64,000 bases of DNA, taken from assembly GCF_010435965.1 (NCBI RefSeq), contig NZ_JAAGAA010000007.1, positions 62,001 through 126,000 on the forward strand, written 5' to 3'. The DNA is from Crenobacter caeni. Lineage in GTDB: Bacteria > Pseudomonadota > Gammaproteobacteria > Burkholderiales > Chromobacteriaceae. The position numbers were made by a program, and so were the translations under genes. Each line of letters begins with the position of its first letter. The first letter of the stretch is position 1. A model generated the notes under the pieces. It did not search any database. It saw nothing but the letters and a program-made list of their open reading frames with translations, and was not told the origin of the DNA. Positions 1-8,663 of the stretch are shown here, one piece after another.

Positions 1-9
1 CTGGGCTGA
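1..9 (+). CDS. 3' tip of an upstream gene (possibly flgF)
   Basis: The first nine bases read Leu-Gly-stop in frame, 21 nt ahead of flgG. In flagellar operons the gene before flgG is normally flgF, so this is probably its last codons. Two residues cannot identify a gene; the call rests on gene order alone. Confidence 0.3.
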   Translation: MG

Positions 10-30
10 GAACGATAAGGATCCCGCACC

Positions 31-813
31 ATGATGCGCTCGCTGTATATCGCCAAGACCGGCATGGACGCCAGCCAGTTCCGGCTGGACGTCACCTCGA
101 ACAACCTCGCCAACGTCAACACCAAGGGCTTCAAGCGCTCGAACGCGATCTTCGAGGACCTCTACTACCAGACGCTCAGGCAGCCGGGCAGCCAGATCGC
201 CGGCGGCGGCACCTTGCCGACCGGCCTGCAGGTCGGCACCGGCGCCGCGGCGGTCGCCTCGGCGCGCATCCACACCCAGGGCAACCTGGTGCGCACCGAG
301 CAGACTTTCGACCTGGCGGTGGTCGGCGACGGCTTCTTCCGCGTCGCGATGGCCGACGGCACCATCGCGTATACCCGCAACGGCGAGTTCAAGCGCAACC
401 AGGACGGCCAGATCGTCAACAGCGCGGGCTACCTGCTCGACCCGGCGGTGACCATTCCGTCGGATGCGACGCAGGTGAGCGTGTCCGCGTCGGGCGTCGT
501 CCAGTACTTCCTCAAGGGCAACCCCGACCCGGTGGTCGCCGGCAATATCCAGACCGCGAGCTTCGTCAACCCGCAGGGGCTGGAGAGTCTGGGCGAGAAC
601 CTGTATCTTCCGACGGCCGCCTCCGGTGCGGCGATCGAGGGCGACCCGGGTGTCGAAGGCCGTGGCACCATCAGCCAGGGCTACCTCGAGGACTCCAACG
701 TCAACGTGACCGAGGAACTCATCAACATGATCCAGGCGCAGCGCGCGTTCGAGATGAACTCCAAGGCGATCAAGACCGCCGACGAGATGCTCCAGCGCGT
801 CGCGCAACTGTAA
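31..813 (+). CDS. flgG: Flagellar distal rod protein FlgG
   Basis: Distal rod subunit of the flagellar basal body, which forms the drive shaft passing through the P and L rings. The 260-residue length is the family norm. The N-terminus has the rod/hook signature around residues 22-35 (DVTSNNLANVNTKGF), and the C-terminus has the matching helix (NVTEELINMIQAQRAFEMNS) that packs against it. An AAGGA-like ribosome site lies about 8 nt before the ATG, and a second Met follows directly. It is the first complete gene of the flgG-H-I-J-K-L run, all on the plus strand with short gaps. Confidence 0.97.
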   Translation: MMRSLYIAKTGMDASQFRLDVTSNNLANVNTKGFKRSNAIFEDLYYQTLRQPGSQIAGGGTLPTGLQVGTGAAAVASARIHTQGNLVRTEQTFDLAVVGDGFFRVAMADGTIAYTRNGEFKRNQDGQIVNSAGYLLDPAVTIPSDATQVSVSASGVVQYFLKGNPDPVVAGNIQTASFVNPQGLESLGENLYLPTAASGAAIEGDPGVEGRGTISQGYLEDSNVNVTEELINMIQAQRAFEMNSKAIKTADEMLQRVAQL

Positions 814-848
814 GGCGGCTGCTTGGCGGCCGCGCGGGAATCCAGGCC

Positions 849-1523
849 GTGTCCAGAATTTTCTTGTTGTTGCCGCTGTTGCTCGCCGCGTGCGCGAGCC
901 AGCAGCCGTCCATTGTCGCGCAGCCGGTGTCGGCACGTCCGCAGCCGGTGCCGCAGGCCTTGCCCGCCACCGGTTCGATCTTCCAGAACGCGAACTACCG
1001 GCCGATGTTCGAGGACCGGGTGCCGGTGCGCGTCGGCGACATCCTGACCGTGCAGATCGAGGAGAAAACGCAGGCGTCGCTGTCCGAGGAGAGCAAGGGC
1101 AGCCGCGACGCCAGCATCACCGGCGGCATCGACGCCGGCATCAAGCTGCCGTTCTTCCCCGGCTACATCGAAAACAAGCTCGGCGGCGCGGCGATCAACG
1201 GCGCGGGCGAGGCCAGCCGCAACGGCAAGGGCAGCAATACCAACTCGAGTTCGTTCACGAGCTCGATCACGGTCACCGTGATCGACGCCCTGCCCAACGG
1301 CAACCTGATGGTCAGCGGCGAGAAGCAGATGCGCATCAACGAGGAACTGCAGATCGTGCGCCTGTCCGGCGTGGTCAACCCGCGCGACATCAAGGCCGGC
1401 AACTTCGTCTCGTCGACCCGAGTCGCCGACGCGCGTCTCGAGCAGGTCAACCAGGGCAGCAACCGCCTCTTCAACCAGACCGGCTGGCTCGGCCGTTTCT
1501 TCCTGACCATCCTGCCGTTCTGA
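849..1523 (+). CDS. flgH: Flagellar L-ring lipoprotein FlgH
   Basis: Outer-membrane L-ring protein that forms the rod bushing. The 224-residue protein starts at GTG and opens with a lipoprotein signal: a hydrophobic core, then the lipobox LLAAC with the acylated cysteine at about residue 16. The family features FEDRVPVRVGDILTVQIEE and the C-terminal GWLGRFFLTILPF end are present. It lies 35 nt after flgG and 10 nt before flgI. The GTG start is chosen because it is the only start that places the lipobox at a normal distance. Confidence 0.95.
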   Translation: MSRIFLLLPLLLAACASQQPSIVAQPVSARPQPVPQALPATGSIFQNANYRPMFEDRVPVRVGDILTVQIEEKTQASLSEESKGSRDASITGGIDAGIKLPFFPGYIENKLGGAAINGAGEASRNGKGSNTNSSSFTSSITVTVIDALPNGNLMVSGEKQMRINEELQIVRLSGVVNPRDIKAGNFVSSTRVADARLEQVNQGSNRLFNQTGWLGRFFLTILPF

Positions 1524-1533
1524 GACAAAACAG

Positions 1534-2625
1534 ATGATCAAGCGAACCTTCCTCTTCCTGTGCGTGCTGGCGGTGTCGCTGCCGGCGTCCGCCGCCCGCC
1601 TGAAAGACTTGGCGAGCATCGGCGGCGTGCGCGACAACCAGCTGATCGGCTACGGCCTGGTGGTGGGCCTCGACGGCAGCGGCGACAAGGGCACGTCGAC
1701 GCCTTACACCACGCAGTCGCTGGGCAATATGCTCAACCAGCTTGGCGTGCAGATCCCGCAGGGGCTCAAGCTCGACCCGAAAAACGTCGCCGCGGTCAGC
1801 CTGACCGCTACGCTGCCGCCGTTCGCGCGCGCCGGGCAGAAGATCGACGTCACCGCGTCGTCGATCGGCGACGCCAAGAGCCTGCGCGGCGGCACGCTTC
1901 TGATGTCGTCACTCAAGGGCGCGGACGGGCAGATCTACGCGATCGCGCAGGGCAGCCTGATCGTCGGCGGCGCCGGCGCGCAGGCCGGCGGCAGCAGCGC
2001 CAAGGTCAACCACCTGTCGGTCGGCCGCGTCCCGGCCGGCGCGACGGTCGAGCGCGAGGTGCCGACCCAGCTCTCCGGCCCGACCATCGCCGTCGAACTG
2101 AACGAGGCGGACTTCGGCACCGCGAGCAACGCGGTCGACGCGATCAACCGCACGCTGGGGCCGGTCGCGCGCGCGATCGACGCGCGCCTGATCGAGGTGA
2201 GCGCGCCGCAGGACAGCAACGCGCGGGTGCGTTTCGTGTCGCGGCTGGAAAATATTGCCGTCACGGCGGCAAAAGCGTCCCCTCTCGTCATCGTCAACGC
2301 GCGTACCGGCTCGATCGTGATGAACCAGACGGTGACGCTGGAGCCGTGCGCGGTCGCCCATGGCAACCTGTCGGTTACCGTCAGCAATACGCCGCAGGTC
2401 AGCCAGCCGAATGCGCTCGCCGGTGGCCGGACCGTGGTCACCAACCAGGCCGACATCGACATCAAGGCCGAGAGCGGCAAGGTGATCGAAGTGCCGCGTG
2501 GCACCGACCTTGCCCGGGTGGTCGCGGCGCTCAATGCGCTGGGTGCCGACCCGCAGGACCTGATCGCGATCCTGCAGGCGATGAAGGCCGCCGGCGCGCT
2601 CAAGGCCGAGCTCGAGATCATCTGA
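1534..2625 (+). CDS. flgI: Flagellar P-ring protein FlgI
   Basis: Periplasmic P-ring subunit around the rod. It has 363 residues with a Sec signal peptide (about residues 1-21, cleaved after PASA). The first mature block contains the conserved RLKDLASIGGVRDNQLIGYG and VVGLDGSGDK segments. The C-terminal LVAALNALGADPQDLIAILQ-like helix is also family-typical. It sits 10 nt after flgH. A hairpin with a following T-rich stretch lies between it and flgJ and could cause partial termination. Confidence 0.96.
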   Translation: MIKRTFLFLCVLAVSLPASAARLKDLASIGGVRDNQLIGYGLVVGLDGSGDKGTSTPYTTQSLGNMLNQLGVQIPQGLKLDPKNVAAVSLTATLPPFARAGQKIDVTASSIGDAKSLRGGTLLMSSLKGADGQIYAIAQGSLIVGGAGAQAGGSSAKVNHLSVGRVPAGATVEREVPTQLSGPTIAVELNEADFGTASNAVDAINRTLGPVARAIDARLIEVSAPQDSNARVRFVSRLENIAVTAAKASPLVIVNARTGSIVMNQTVTLEPCAVAHGNLSVTVSNTPQVSQPNALAGGRTVVTNQADIDIKAESGKVIEVPRGTDLARVVAALNALGADPQDLIAILQAMKAAGALKAELEII

Positions 2626-2642
2626 TCCTGACGACGGCCAGC

Positions 2643-2671
2643 GGGCGGGGGCAACCCTGCCCTTTTGTTTT
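2643..2671 (+). terminator. Possible attenuating hairpin between flgI and flgJ
   Basis: GGGC-GG-GGG pairs with CCC-T-GCCC around a CAA loop (7 bp with a small internal loop), followed by TTTTGTTTT. It has the form of an intrinsic terminator but sits inside an operon, so it may only reduce transcription into flgJ. A second, imperfect inverted repeat (2672-2707) follows directly before the flgJ ribosome site. Confidence 0.4.
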
Positions 2672-2720
2672 GGTTGCAGGCACTCTTTTTGCTTGGTGCC
2701 GGTAACCAACCGGAGTACGC

Positions 2721-3674
2721 ATGTCCATTTCCGCCAGTTTCAATCCCGCCGAGCTGTCCCGCCAGCTCGCGCTTGACCCGTCCGCGGCCAACCGCCTGTC
2801 CGACATCGCCCGCAAAAGCCCGGAGGCGGGCGTGCGCGAGGTGGCGAGCCAGTTCGAGTCGATGCTGATGGAGACGCTGGTGCGTGCGATGCGGGTGACG
2901 ACCGAAGAGGACGGCGAGGAAGACAGCGCGGGCATGCAGACCTGGCGCGGCATGCTCGACCAGCAGATGGTGCAGGCGATGGTCGCCTCCGGCGGCATCG
3001 GCCTGGGCGACATGCTCGCGCGCGAGATCGGCCAGTTGCAGCACCTGGACGTCGCGCCGCGGGACGTGCAGCGGCTGGCCAAACCCGCCGGCGGCGTGCC
3101 GCAACTGGACGAGACCTTCACGCGCGCCGCGCTGACGGCGCGTACCCGCAAGGCGCTGGCGGCGGCCGAGGGGGGCGAAGGCGCCACGGCCGGCTCGCAG
3201 GGGGCGCAGGGTTACGGCGAAGGTGCGCGCGCCTTCGTTGAGACTGTGCTGCCGCATGCGCGCCGTGCGGCCGAGAAGCTCGGCGTCGACCCGATGCTGA
3301 TCGTCAGCCACGCCGCGCTCGAATCCGGCTGGGGCAAGCGGGTGATCCGCCACGCGGACGGACGCGACAGCTACAACCTGTTCGGCATCAAGGCGACCGG
3401 TAACTGGCAGGGCGACGCGGTGGCGACGCTGACCACCGAGTTTGTCGGCAGCAGCGCGCGCAAGCAGGTCGAGCCGTTCCGCGCCTACCCGAGCCTCGCG
3501 GCCGCCTTCGACGACTACGCCGCGCTGATCGCCGGTAACCCGCGCTACCGCGCGGCGCTGGGCAGCGGCAACGACATGGGCGCGTACGCGCGAGCGCTGA
3601 AGGACGGCGGCTACGCGACGGATCCCTCGTACGCCGGCAAGCTGGTTGCGGTCGCCCGCAACGCGGGGGTTTGA
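2721..3674 (+). CDS. flgJ: Flagellar rod assembly protein / peptidoglycan hydrolase FlgJ
   Basis: Dual-function protein: the N-terminal third (about residues 25-110) is the rod-capping/binding domain (Rod-binding, FlgJ_N) and the C-terminal half (from about residue 170) is a glucosaminidase-type muramidase that opens the peptidoglycan for the rod. The catalytic Glu lies in AALESGWGK near residue 200, followed by YNLFGIKA, which is typical of the family. Length (317 aa) matches the two-domain FlgJ of beta- and gammaproteobacteria. The linker (about 120-170) is Ala/Gly-rich. Confidence 0.96.
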   Translation: MSISASFNPAELSRQLALDPSAANRLSDIARKSPEAGVREVASQFESMLMETLVRAMRVTTEEDGEEDSAGMQTWRGMLDQQMVQAMVASGGIGLGDMLAREIGQLQHLDVAPRDVQRLAKPAGGVPQLDETFTRAALTARTRKALAAAEGGEGATAGSQGAQGYGEGARAFVETVLPHARRAAEKLGVDPMLIVSHAALESGWGKRVIRHADGRDSYNLFGIKATGNWQGDAVATLTTEFVGSSARKQVEPFRAYPSLAAAFDDYAALIAGNPRYRAALGSGNDMGAYARALKDGGYATDPSYAGKLVAVARNAGV

Positions 3675-3684
3675 GCGTGTCCGC

Positions 3685-3712
3685 TAAAGTAATGCACCCC
3701 TTGCGCCGATAA
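3685..3712 (+). promoter_or_regulatory. FliA (sigma-28) type promoter for flgKL
   Basis: TAAAGTAA at 3685-3692 and a perfect GCCGATAA -10 box at 3705-3712 match the sigma-28 consensus (TAAAGTTT, about 11 nt, GCCGATAA), with one extra base in the spacer (12 nt). It lies 20 nt before the flgK start codon, with the ribosome site AAGGAG at 3723-3728. Hook-associated proteins are classic class 3 flagellar genes, so the position makes biological sense. Confidence 0.75.
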
Positions 3713-3732
3713 GGGAATATCAAGGAGACACG

Positions 3733-5595
3733 ATGAGCAGTATCTTCAATATCGGCCTCTCCGGCCTGAATGCGGCGAAGGTGGCGCTGTCGACGACCAG
3801 CCACAATATCGGTAACGTCAACACACCGGGTTACCACCGCCAGCAGGTCAGCCAGGCCGCCGCCTTCCCGAGCTTCGAGGGTTACGGCTATCTGGGCCGC
3901 GGCGTCGAGCTGACCGCAGTCAACCGCGTCTACAACCGCTACCTCGAGCGCCAGCTCGCCAACGCGACCACGCAGGACGGCAACTACGCGACCCAGCTTA
4001 ATACGCTCTCGCAACTGGACGATTTGTTGGGCGACCCGGCAACCAGCCTGTCGGCCAGCCTCTCGGGCATGTTCAAGTCGCTGCAGGGGATCAACGCGAG
4101 CCCTGAGTCGATCCCGGCACGCCAGGCGGCGATCAACGGCATGCAGGCGTTCGCCGGCCGCGTGCAGTTGCTGAACACCCGCCTCGAGGAACTGAGGCAG
4201 GGCACCAATACGCAGATCCGCTCGACGGTGTCGCAGGTCAACGCGATCGCCAGCCAGATCGCCGACATCAACGTGCAGATCCAGTCGCTGTCGCAGGCCG
4301 ACGCGATGCCGAACGACCTCTTGGACCAGCGCGACCAGCTGGTGCTCGATCTGAACAAGCTGGTCAAGGCCGACGTGACGGTGCAGTCCGACGGCCGCTA
4401 CACCATCGCCATCGGCAGCGGGCAGGCGCTGGTCGCCTCGGGCGAGCATTTCCCGCTGGAGGTGGTCGAGAACGCGGTCGACCCGCAAAAGCTCGAAATC
4501 GCCTACGCCGGCAGCAACGGTACGGTCCGCATTCCGGATCGGCTGTTCGACGGCGGCTCGCTGTCCGGGCTGATCAACAGCAAGGCCGAGGCGATCAACC
4601 GCGCGCAGGCCGACCTGGGACGGCTGGTGATCGAGGTCGCCGACCAGATGAACCGCCAGTCTTCGTTGGGGCGTGACCTCTACAACGAGCAGGGCGGTCC
4701 GCTGTTCAAGGACCTTAACGGCTTGCGGCCGGTCGCGGTCGGCGAAGTAAACCCGGCGACCGGCCAGGTCGAGACGCTGGAGTCGCAGATGAAGGCGTAC
4801 CGCGACGCGGCGGCCAACTTCTCGGTGGTGGTGTCCGACCCCTCGCGCCTGGCGGTGGGCAGCGGTTTGAAGGCCGGGTCTGTCGACGCCACGCAGCCGG
4901 TGCAGCCCGTCATCACGTCGATCTGGCAGACCGCGCCCGGCAATTACGAGGACTACGCGCCGACAGGCAAGGCGCCCAGCCTGCCTACGGGCGGTTTCGA
5001 GGTCCGCTACGACGCGGCGAGCAGCAGCTTTGTGGTGGCCAAGCCTGCCACCGGCTACGAGATTGTCCCCAACGGGCAGGCTGCCGGCGGCTTCATCCTG
5101 CGCGCGACCGACCCGGCCAACAAGCTGTCGATCGAGTTCAAGGCCGAGGGGATGGGCAAGGAAGACAAGACGTTCACCATCGGCAACAAGGCGCTGGGCC
5201 TCGATACGGCAGAGGGTAAAGCCGATTTCCAGCCGGCCGACAACGCCAACATGCTCGAGCTGATCAAGATCCAGACCAAGGAGACCATGTCGAGTACGCC
5301 GAACGGCACGACCAACTTCACGCCAGGGGGCTCGGCCATCAAGACGACCAATTTCGAGGGTTTCTTCGGCCAGTTGGTCAGTTTTGTCGGCAGCAAGACC
5401 AACGAGGTCAAGGTCGCCGCCGAGGCGCAGGGCTCCACCCTTAAGGAAACCTATCTCGCGCGCGAGTCGTTCTCCGGTGTCAACCTCGATATCGAGGCGG
5501 CCAACCTGATCCGTTACCAGCAGGCGTACCAGGCATCGAGCAAGGTGATCCAGATCGCGCAGCAGATCTTCTCCGACCTCCTGCAGATGCGCTGA
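3733..5595 (+). CDS. flgK: Flagellar hook-associated protein 1 FlgK
   Basis: First hook-filament junction protein. It has 620 residues with the conserved N-terminal motif (IGLSGLNAAKVALSTTSHNI then GNVNTPGY) and a C-terminal helix (NLDIEAANLIRYQQAYQASS and following) that pairs with it in the assembled filament. The middle region is variable, as is usual. A FliA-type promoter lies directly upstream, so flgKL probably has its own late promoter in addition to read-through from flgJ. flgL follows after 15 nt. Confidence 0.96.
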   Translation: MSSIFNIGLSGLNAAKVALSTTSHNIGNVNTPGYHRQQVSQAAAFPSFEGYGYLGRGVELTAVNRVYNRYLERQLANATTQDGNYATQLNTLSQLDDLLGDPATSLSASLSGMFKSLQGINASPESIPARQAAINGMQAFAGRVQLLNTRLEELRQGTNTQIRSTVSQVNAIASQIADINVQIQSLSQADAMPNDLLDQRDQLVLDLNKLVKADVTVQSDGRYTIAIGSGQALVASGEHFPLEVVENAVDPQKLEIAYAGSNGTVRIPDRLFDGGSLSGLINSKAEAINRAQADLGRLVIEVADQMNRQSSLGRDLYNEQGGPLFKDLNGLRPVAVGEVNPATGQVETLESQMKAYRDAAANFSVVVSDPSRLAVGSGLKAGSVDATQPVQPVITSIWQTAPGNYEDYAPTGKAPSLPTGGFEVRYDAASSSFVVAKPATGYEIVPNGQAAGGFILRATDPANKLSIEFKAEGMGKEDKTFTIGNKALGLDTAEGKADFQPADNANMLELIKIQTKETMSSTPNGTTNFTPGGSAIKTTNFEGFFGQLVSFVGSKTNEVKVAAEAQGSTLKETYLARESFSGVNLDIEAANLIRYQQAYQASSKVIQIAQQIFSDLLQMR

Positions 5596-5610
5596 TAGAA
5601 AGGCCAATCC

Positions 5611-6774
5611 ATGCGTATCAGTTCGAATACCCAGTTCATCGCGTCGACCTACAGCATCCAGAGCAACCAGTACCGTCTGGCCAGGCTCAACGAGCAACTG
5701 TCGTCGCTGCAAAGAATCAACCGCCCGTCGGATGATCCGGTGGCTTCGGCCCAGCTGATCAACCTCGACCAGTCGATTTCGCGCAACGACCAGATGATGG
5801 CGAACAGCAAGACCATCGAGTCGAGCCTCGCCTTGTCGGAGGAGTACCTGTTCCGGGCCGGCGAGATCATCCAGAACATCCAGTCGCTCGCCGTGCAGGC
5901 GGGCAACGCGTCGCTCAAGGATGAGGACAGGGCGTACATCCGCACCCAGATCCAGGAGCAGACCAAGGCGCTGGTCGGCATCGCCAACAGCACGGACGGG
6001 CAGGGCAAGTACGTGTTCGGCGGCACCCGCTCGCAGACGCCGCCATTCAGCCTCGAGCTCGAACCCGAGATGAAGATCGAGTATCACGGCGACTGGGGGC
6101 GGCAGGAGATCCAGGCCTCAAGCACCCGCGACATCGCGGTGACCGAGCCGGGCGGCCTGGTGTTTGGCGGCGGCTCGTCCGTGGCCGACCCGAATAACCC
6201 GGACGCGTTTAGCGACGGCAACAAGCTGTGGCAGTCGCTGGCACGGCTGGACAAGATTCTGGCCGACGGGCCTTCGGGAATGAATTCGGTGGCTGGCGGG
6301 CCGGAGGGGGAGCAGGTAATGGACAACACGGCCACGCCGCCCGTGCCGTTTCTCGACAAGGACGGTAACCCGATGGTGTTCAAGGACGGTTTGCCTCATG
6401 TCGACAACAACGGCGTCCCTCACCTGAAGCCTGCGCTCGATGCCGCGGGTAACCCGGTAGCCGGGCGCTGGGAGGCAGACCCGCTGCCGCCCACCTACGA
6501 CGAGTCGCTGGCCGCTTCGATCAGCGGCCTCAAGGACGGGCACGAACAATTGCTTAGGTCGCATACTGCGGTCGGCGCGCGCCGGGCCGAGGTCGAGCAG
6601 CTTGCCAAGACCGGGGAGGGCTTAGACGTGCAGTACAAGGCGGCCGTCGGCCAGTTGCAGGATCTCGACTACGCGCAGGCGGTCAGCGACCTCAACATGG
6701 CCTTGCTGGCGATGGACACCACCCAGAAGACCTACAAGCTGGTGTCCGAGCTCAACCTGTTCCGTTACCTGTAA
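5611..6774 (+). CDS. flgL: Flagellar hook-associated protein 3 FlgL
   Basis: Second junction protein, of the flagellin family. The N-terminus MRISSNTQFIASTYSIQ is followed by the INRPSDDPVASAQL segment shared with flagellins, and the C-terminal helix (DLNMALLAMDTTQKTYKLVS) ends near the last residue. At 387 aa it is close to other betaproteobacterial FlgL proteins. It is the last gene of the flagellar run; the next gene, astE, is convergent and only 12 nt away. Confidence 0.95.
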   Translation: MRISSNTQFIASTYSIQSNQYRLARLNEQLSSLQRINRPSDDPVASAQLINLDQSISRNDQMMANSKTIESSLALSEEYLFRAGEIIQNIQSLAVQAGNASLKDEDRAYIRTQIQEQTKALVGIANSTDGQGKYVFGGTRSQTPPFSLELEPEMKIEYHGDWGRQEIQASSTRDIAVTEPGGLVFGGGSSVADPNNPDAFSDGNKLWQSLARLDKILADGPSGMNSVAGGPEGEQVMDNTATPPVPFLDKDGNPMVFKDGLPHVDNNGVPHLKPALDAAGNPVAGRWEADPLPPTYDESLAASISGLKDGHEQLLRSHTAVGARRAEVEQLAKTGEGLDVQYKAAVGQLQDLDYAQAVSDLNMALLAMDTTQKTYKLVSELNLFRYL

Positions 6775-6786
6775 CGGGCACGGCGC

Positions 6787-7761
6787 TCAGGGGCTGACCG
6801 GCCCGATCACGATCCCCGCACGCAGCCCCGGCTTGACGCCGGGGTTGGGGAACAGGATGCGCTCGTCGCCGCCTGCGGCGACGTAGCGGGTCGCTCCGTC
6901 TTCGGCGATCAGGCTGCCGGCGGCAAGCCGCGTGAAGTTCTCGACGTCGGCGTCCAGGTGCAGGCGGAACGCCTCGCTCTTCTTGATGAGGTCGTACTTG
7001 GCGGCAAAGCAGGGCGGGATCTTGCCCTCGCGCGCGGGCTCGCCCGATACCAGGCGCCTCAATTGCGCGTCGATCGCGGCAAAGCGCGCAAGGTCGTTCT
7101 GGCCGAACGCCCGTGCCTTGCCAAGCTCCAGCGTGTACGACTCGGCGCCGTGATGGTGGCTGGTGTGGTAGCTGAAGGTCGCCGCCGGTGCGCTGTGCAG
7201 CAGCACGGCCTCGATGCCGGCGCCGGCGAGCGTGGCCAGGCGCTGCCGCGCCGGGCGTTCGCCACCCAAGTAGGGCACGATCGCGAAGCGCTCGTAGACC
7301 GAGCCGCGGATTGCGGTGTGCAGGTCGTAGTGCAGCCGTGCGCCGCGTGCGGTATCGAAAAACTCCCCGACACAGGCTTCGAGTTCGGCCGCGCGCGCCG
7401 CTTCGCGTGCGCCCGCCTGCAACGCGTGCCGGCCGCAGAACAGCCGGTTCATGTCGTAGTCGAGGTAGCGCTCGCCGCTTTGCAGCGCGTCCGGGTGGCC
7501 GAGCGCGGCGAGCAGGCGCACGCCAAGCGGCAGCCGCCCGGCGAGCACGTCGTCGACGATGGCGGCAAGGATCTCGACCGGCGCGGTCTCGTTGCCGTGC
7601 ACGCCGGCCGACACGACGAAGGCCGGCGTGGCGGCGTGCGCGCCGCGCGGGGAGAGTTCCAGCACGCCGCGCGCGAGCTCGCGGCAGAGGGGGCCGCCGC
7701 GCTGACTGACGGCGAGGGACGCGGCCGACAGGGCGGCAGCGAGAAAACCGGACGCGGACAC
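6787..7761 (-). CDS. astE: Succinylglutamate desuccinylase AstE
   Basis: Zinc enzyme that hydrolyses N2-succinylglutamate to glutamate and succinate, the last step of the arginine succinyltransferase (AST) pathway. The metal ligands are visible: GVHGNET (His and Glu) and DLHTAIR (His), with the catalytic Glu in YTLELGKARAFGQND. Length 324 aa is normal. The chosen start is GTG at 7761, because AAAGGA lies 5 nt upstream of it. No other ast gene is in the window, so the pathway must be completed elsewhere. Confidence 0.92.
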   Translation of the reverse strand: MSASGFLAAALSAASLAVSQRGGPLCRELARGVLELSPRGAHAATPAFVVSAGVHGNETAPVEILAAIVDDVLAGRLPLGVRLLAALGHPDALQSGERYLDYDMNRLFCGRHALQAGAREAARAAELEACVGEFFDTARGARLHYDLHTAIRGSVYERFAIVPYLGGERPARQRLATLAGAGIEAVLLHSAPAATFSYHTSHHHGAESYTLELGKARAFGQNDLARFAAIDAQLRRLVSGEPAREGKIPPCFAAKYDLIKKSEAFRLHLDADVENFTRLAAGSLIAEDGATRYVAAGGDERILFPNPGVKPGLRAGIVIGPVSP

Positions 7762-7872
7762 ATCAATCCTTTCAACGGGGTCGGCGCAGTGCGCCGATGA
7801 TAACCCGCGTCCCGGTCATGATCTTGCCATAATGCGCCCCGGCCTTGCGCGGTGGCGACCCACCGTCCCGGC

Positions 7873-8652
7873 CTAGCCCACCCACGCGGGCGGGCGCTTC
7901 TCGATAAAGGCCGCCAGCCCCTCGCGGCCTTCGCCAGACGTGCGCACGCGGGCCGCCTCGCCGGCGGCGAGCGCGAGCGCCGCGGGCGAGGTGCCCAGCC
8001 CAGACAGGCTTTGCAGCAGCGCCTTGGCCGCGGCCATCGCCTGCGGGCCGTTGGCGAGCAGGTTGCCCACCTGCTGGCGGATCACCGCGTCCAGTTCTTC
8101 TTCCTCGACCACCATATGCAACAGCCCCAGCCGCTTGGCCTTGCCGGCGTTGAAGCGTTCGGCGCTGACGAAGTAGCGGCGGCACGCGCGAGTGCCCAGG
8201 CTCCTGAGCACGAAGGGCGCGACCGCGGCCGGCACCGCGCCCAGCCTCACGTCCGGAAAGCTGAACAGCGCGCCGGACACGCCGCAGGCGATGTCGCAGC
8301 AGGCGATCAGCGCGGCGCCGATGCCGAACGCCGAGCCCTGCACGCGGGCGATGGTCGGTTTGGGCAGGGTATCGAGCGTCTGCAGCATGCGGCCGATGCG
8401 CGCCGCCTGCGCCTCGACGCGGCCGGCGTCCATGTCGGCCATCGCCTGCAGCCACGCCATGTCGTGGCCGGTCGAGAAATTGATGCCGTTGCCGGTCAGC
8501 ACGACGACGCGCACCGCCGGGTCGGCGCCGGCGGCCTCGAGGGCGCGGGTCAGCTCGTCGACCATCTCGTCGTCGAAGGCGTTGTGCAGGTCGGGGCGGT
8601 TCAGGCTGAGCGACAGCACGCCCTCGGTTTGCCTGATCTGGATGCGGTCCAT
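7873..8652 (-). CDS. Enoyl-CoA hydratase/isomerase family protein (LiuC-like)
   Basis: Crotonase-fold enzyme of 259 aa. The substrate-pocket motif NFSTGHDMAWLQAM, oxyanion-hole segment GSAFGIGAALIACCD and the stretch VRLGAVPAAVAPFVLRSLG most resemble methylglutaconyl-CoA hydratases of leucine and isoprenoid breakdown. The two crotonase catalytic Glu positions read Ala (GIGAAL) and Asp (FPDVRLG), so hydratase activity is not assured. The ATG at 8652 has GAGGA upstream and lies 11 nt after the hydrolase stop, giving a two-gene operon. The substrate is unknown. Confidence 0.8.
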   Translation of the reverse strand: MDRIQIRQTEGVLSLSLNRPDLHNAFDDEMVDELTRALEAAGADPAVRVVVLTGNGINFSTGHDMAWLQAMADMDAGRVEAQAARIGRMLQTLDTLPKPTIARVQGSAFGIGAALIACCDIACGVSGALFSFPDVRLGAVPAAVAPFVLRSLGTRACRRYFVSAERFNAGKAKRLGLLHMVVEEEELDAVIRQQVGNLLANGPQAMAAAKALLQSLSGLGTSPAALALAAGEAARVRTSGEGREGLAAFIEKRPPAWVG

Positions 8653-8663
8653 GGCGGGTGTCC

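Noticed and set aside
3388-6087. A very long open frame on the minus strand across flgJ-flgL
   Set aside because: It lies antisense to three confidently recognised flagellar genes, is Arg/His/Leu-rich with no family features, and reflects codon bias of GC-rich genes.
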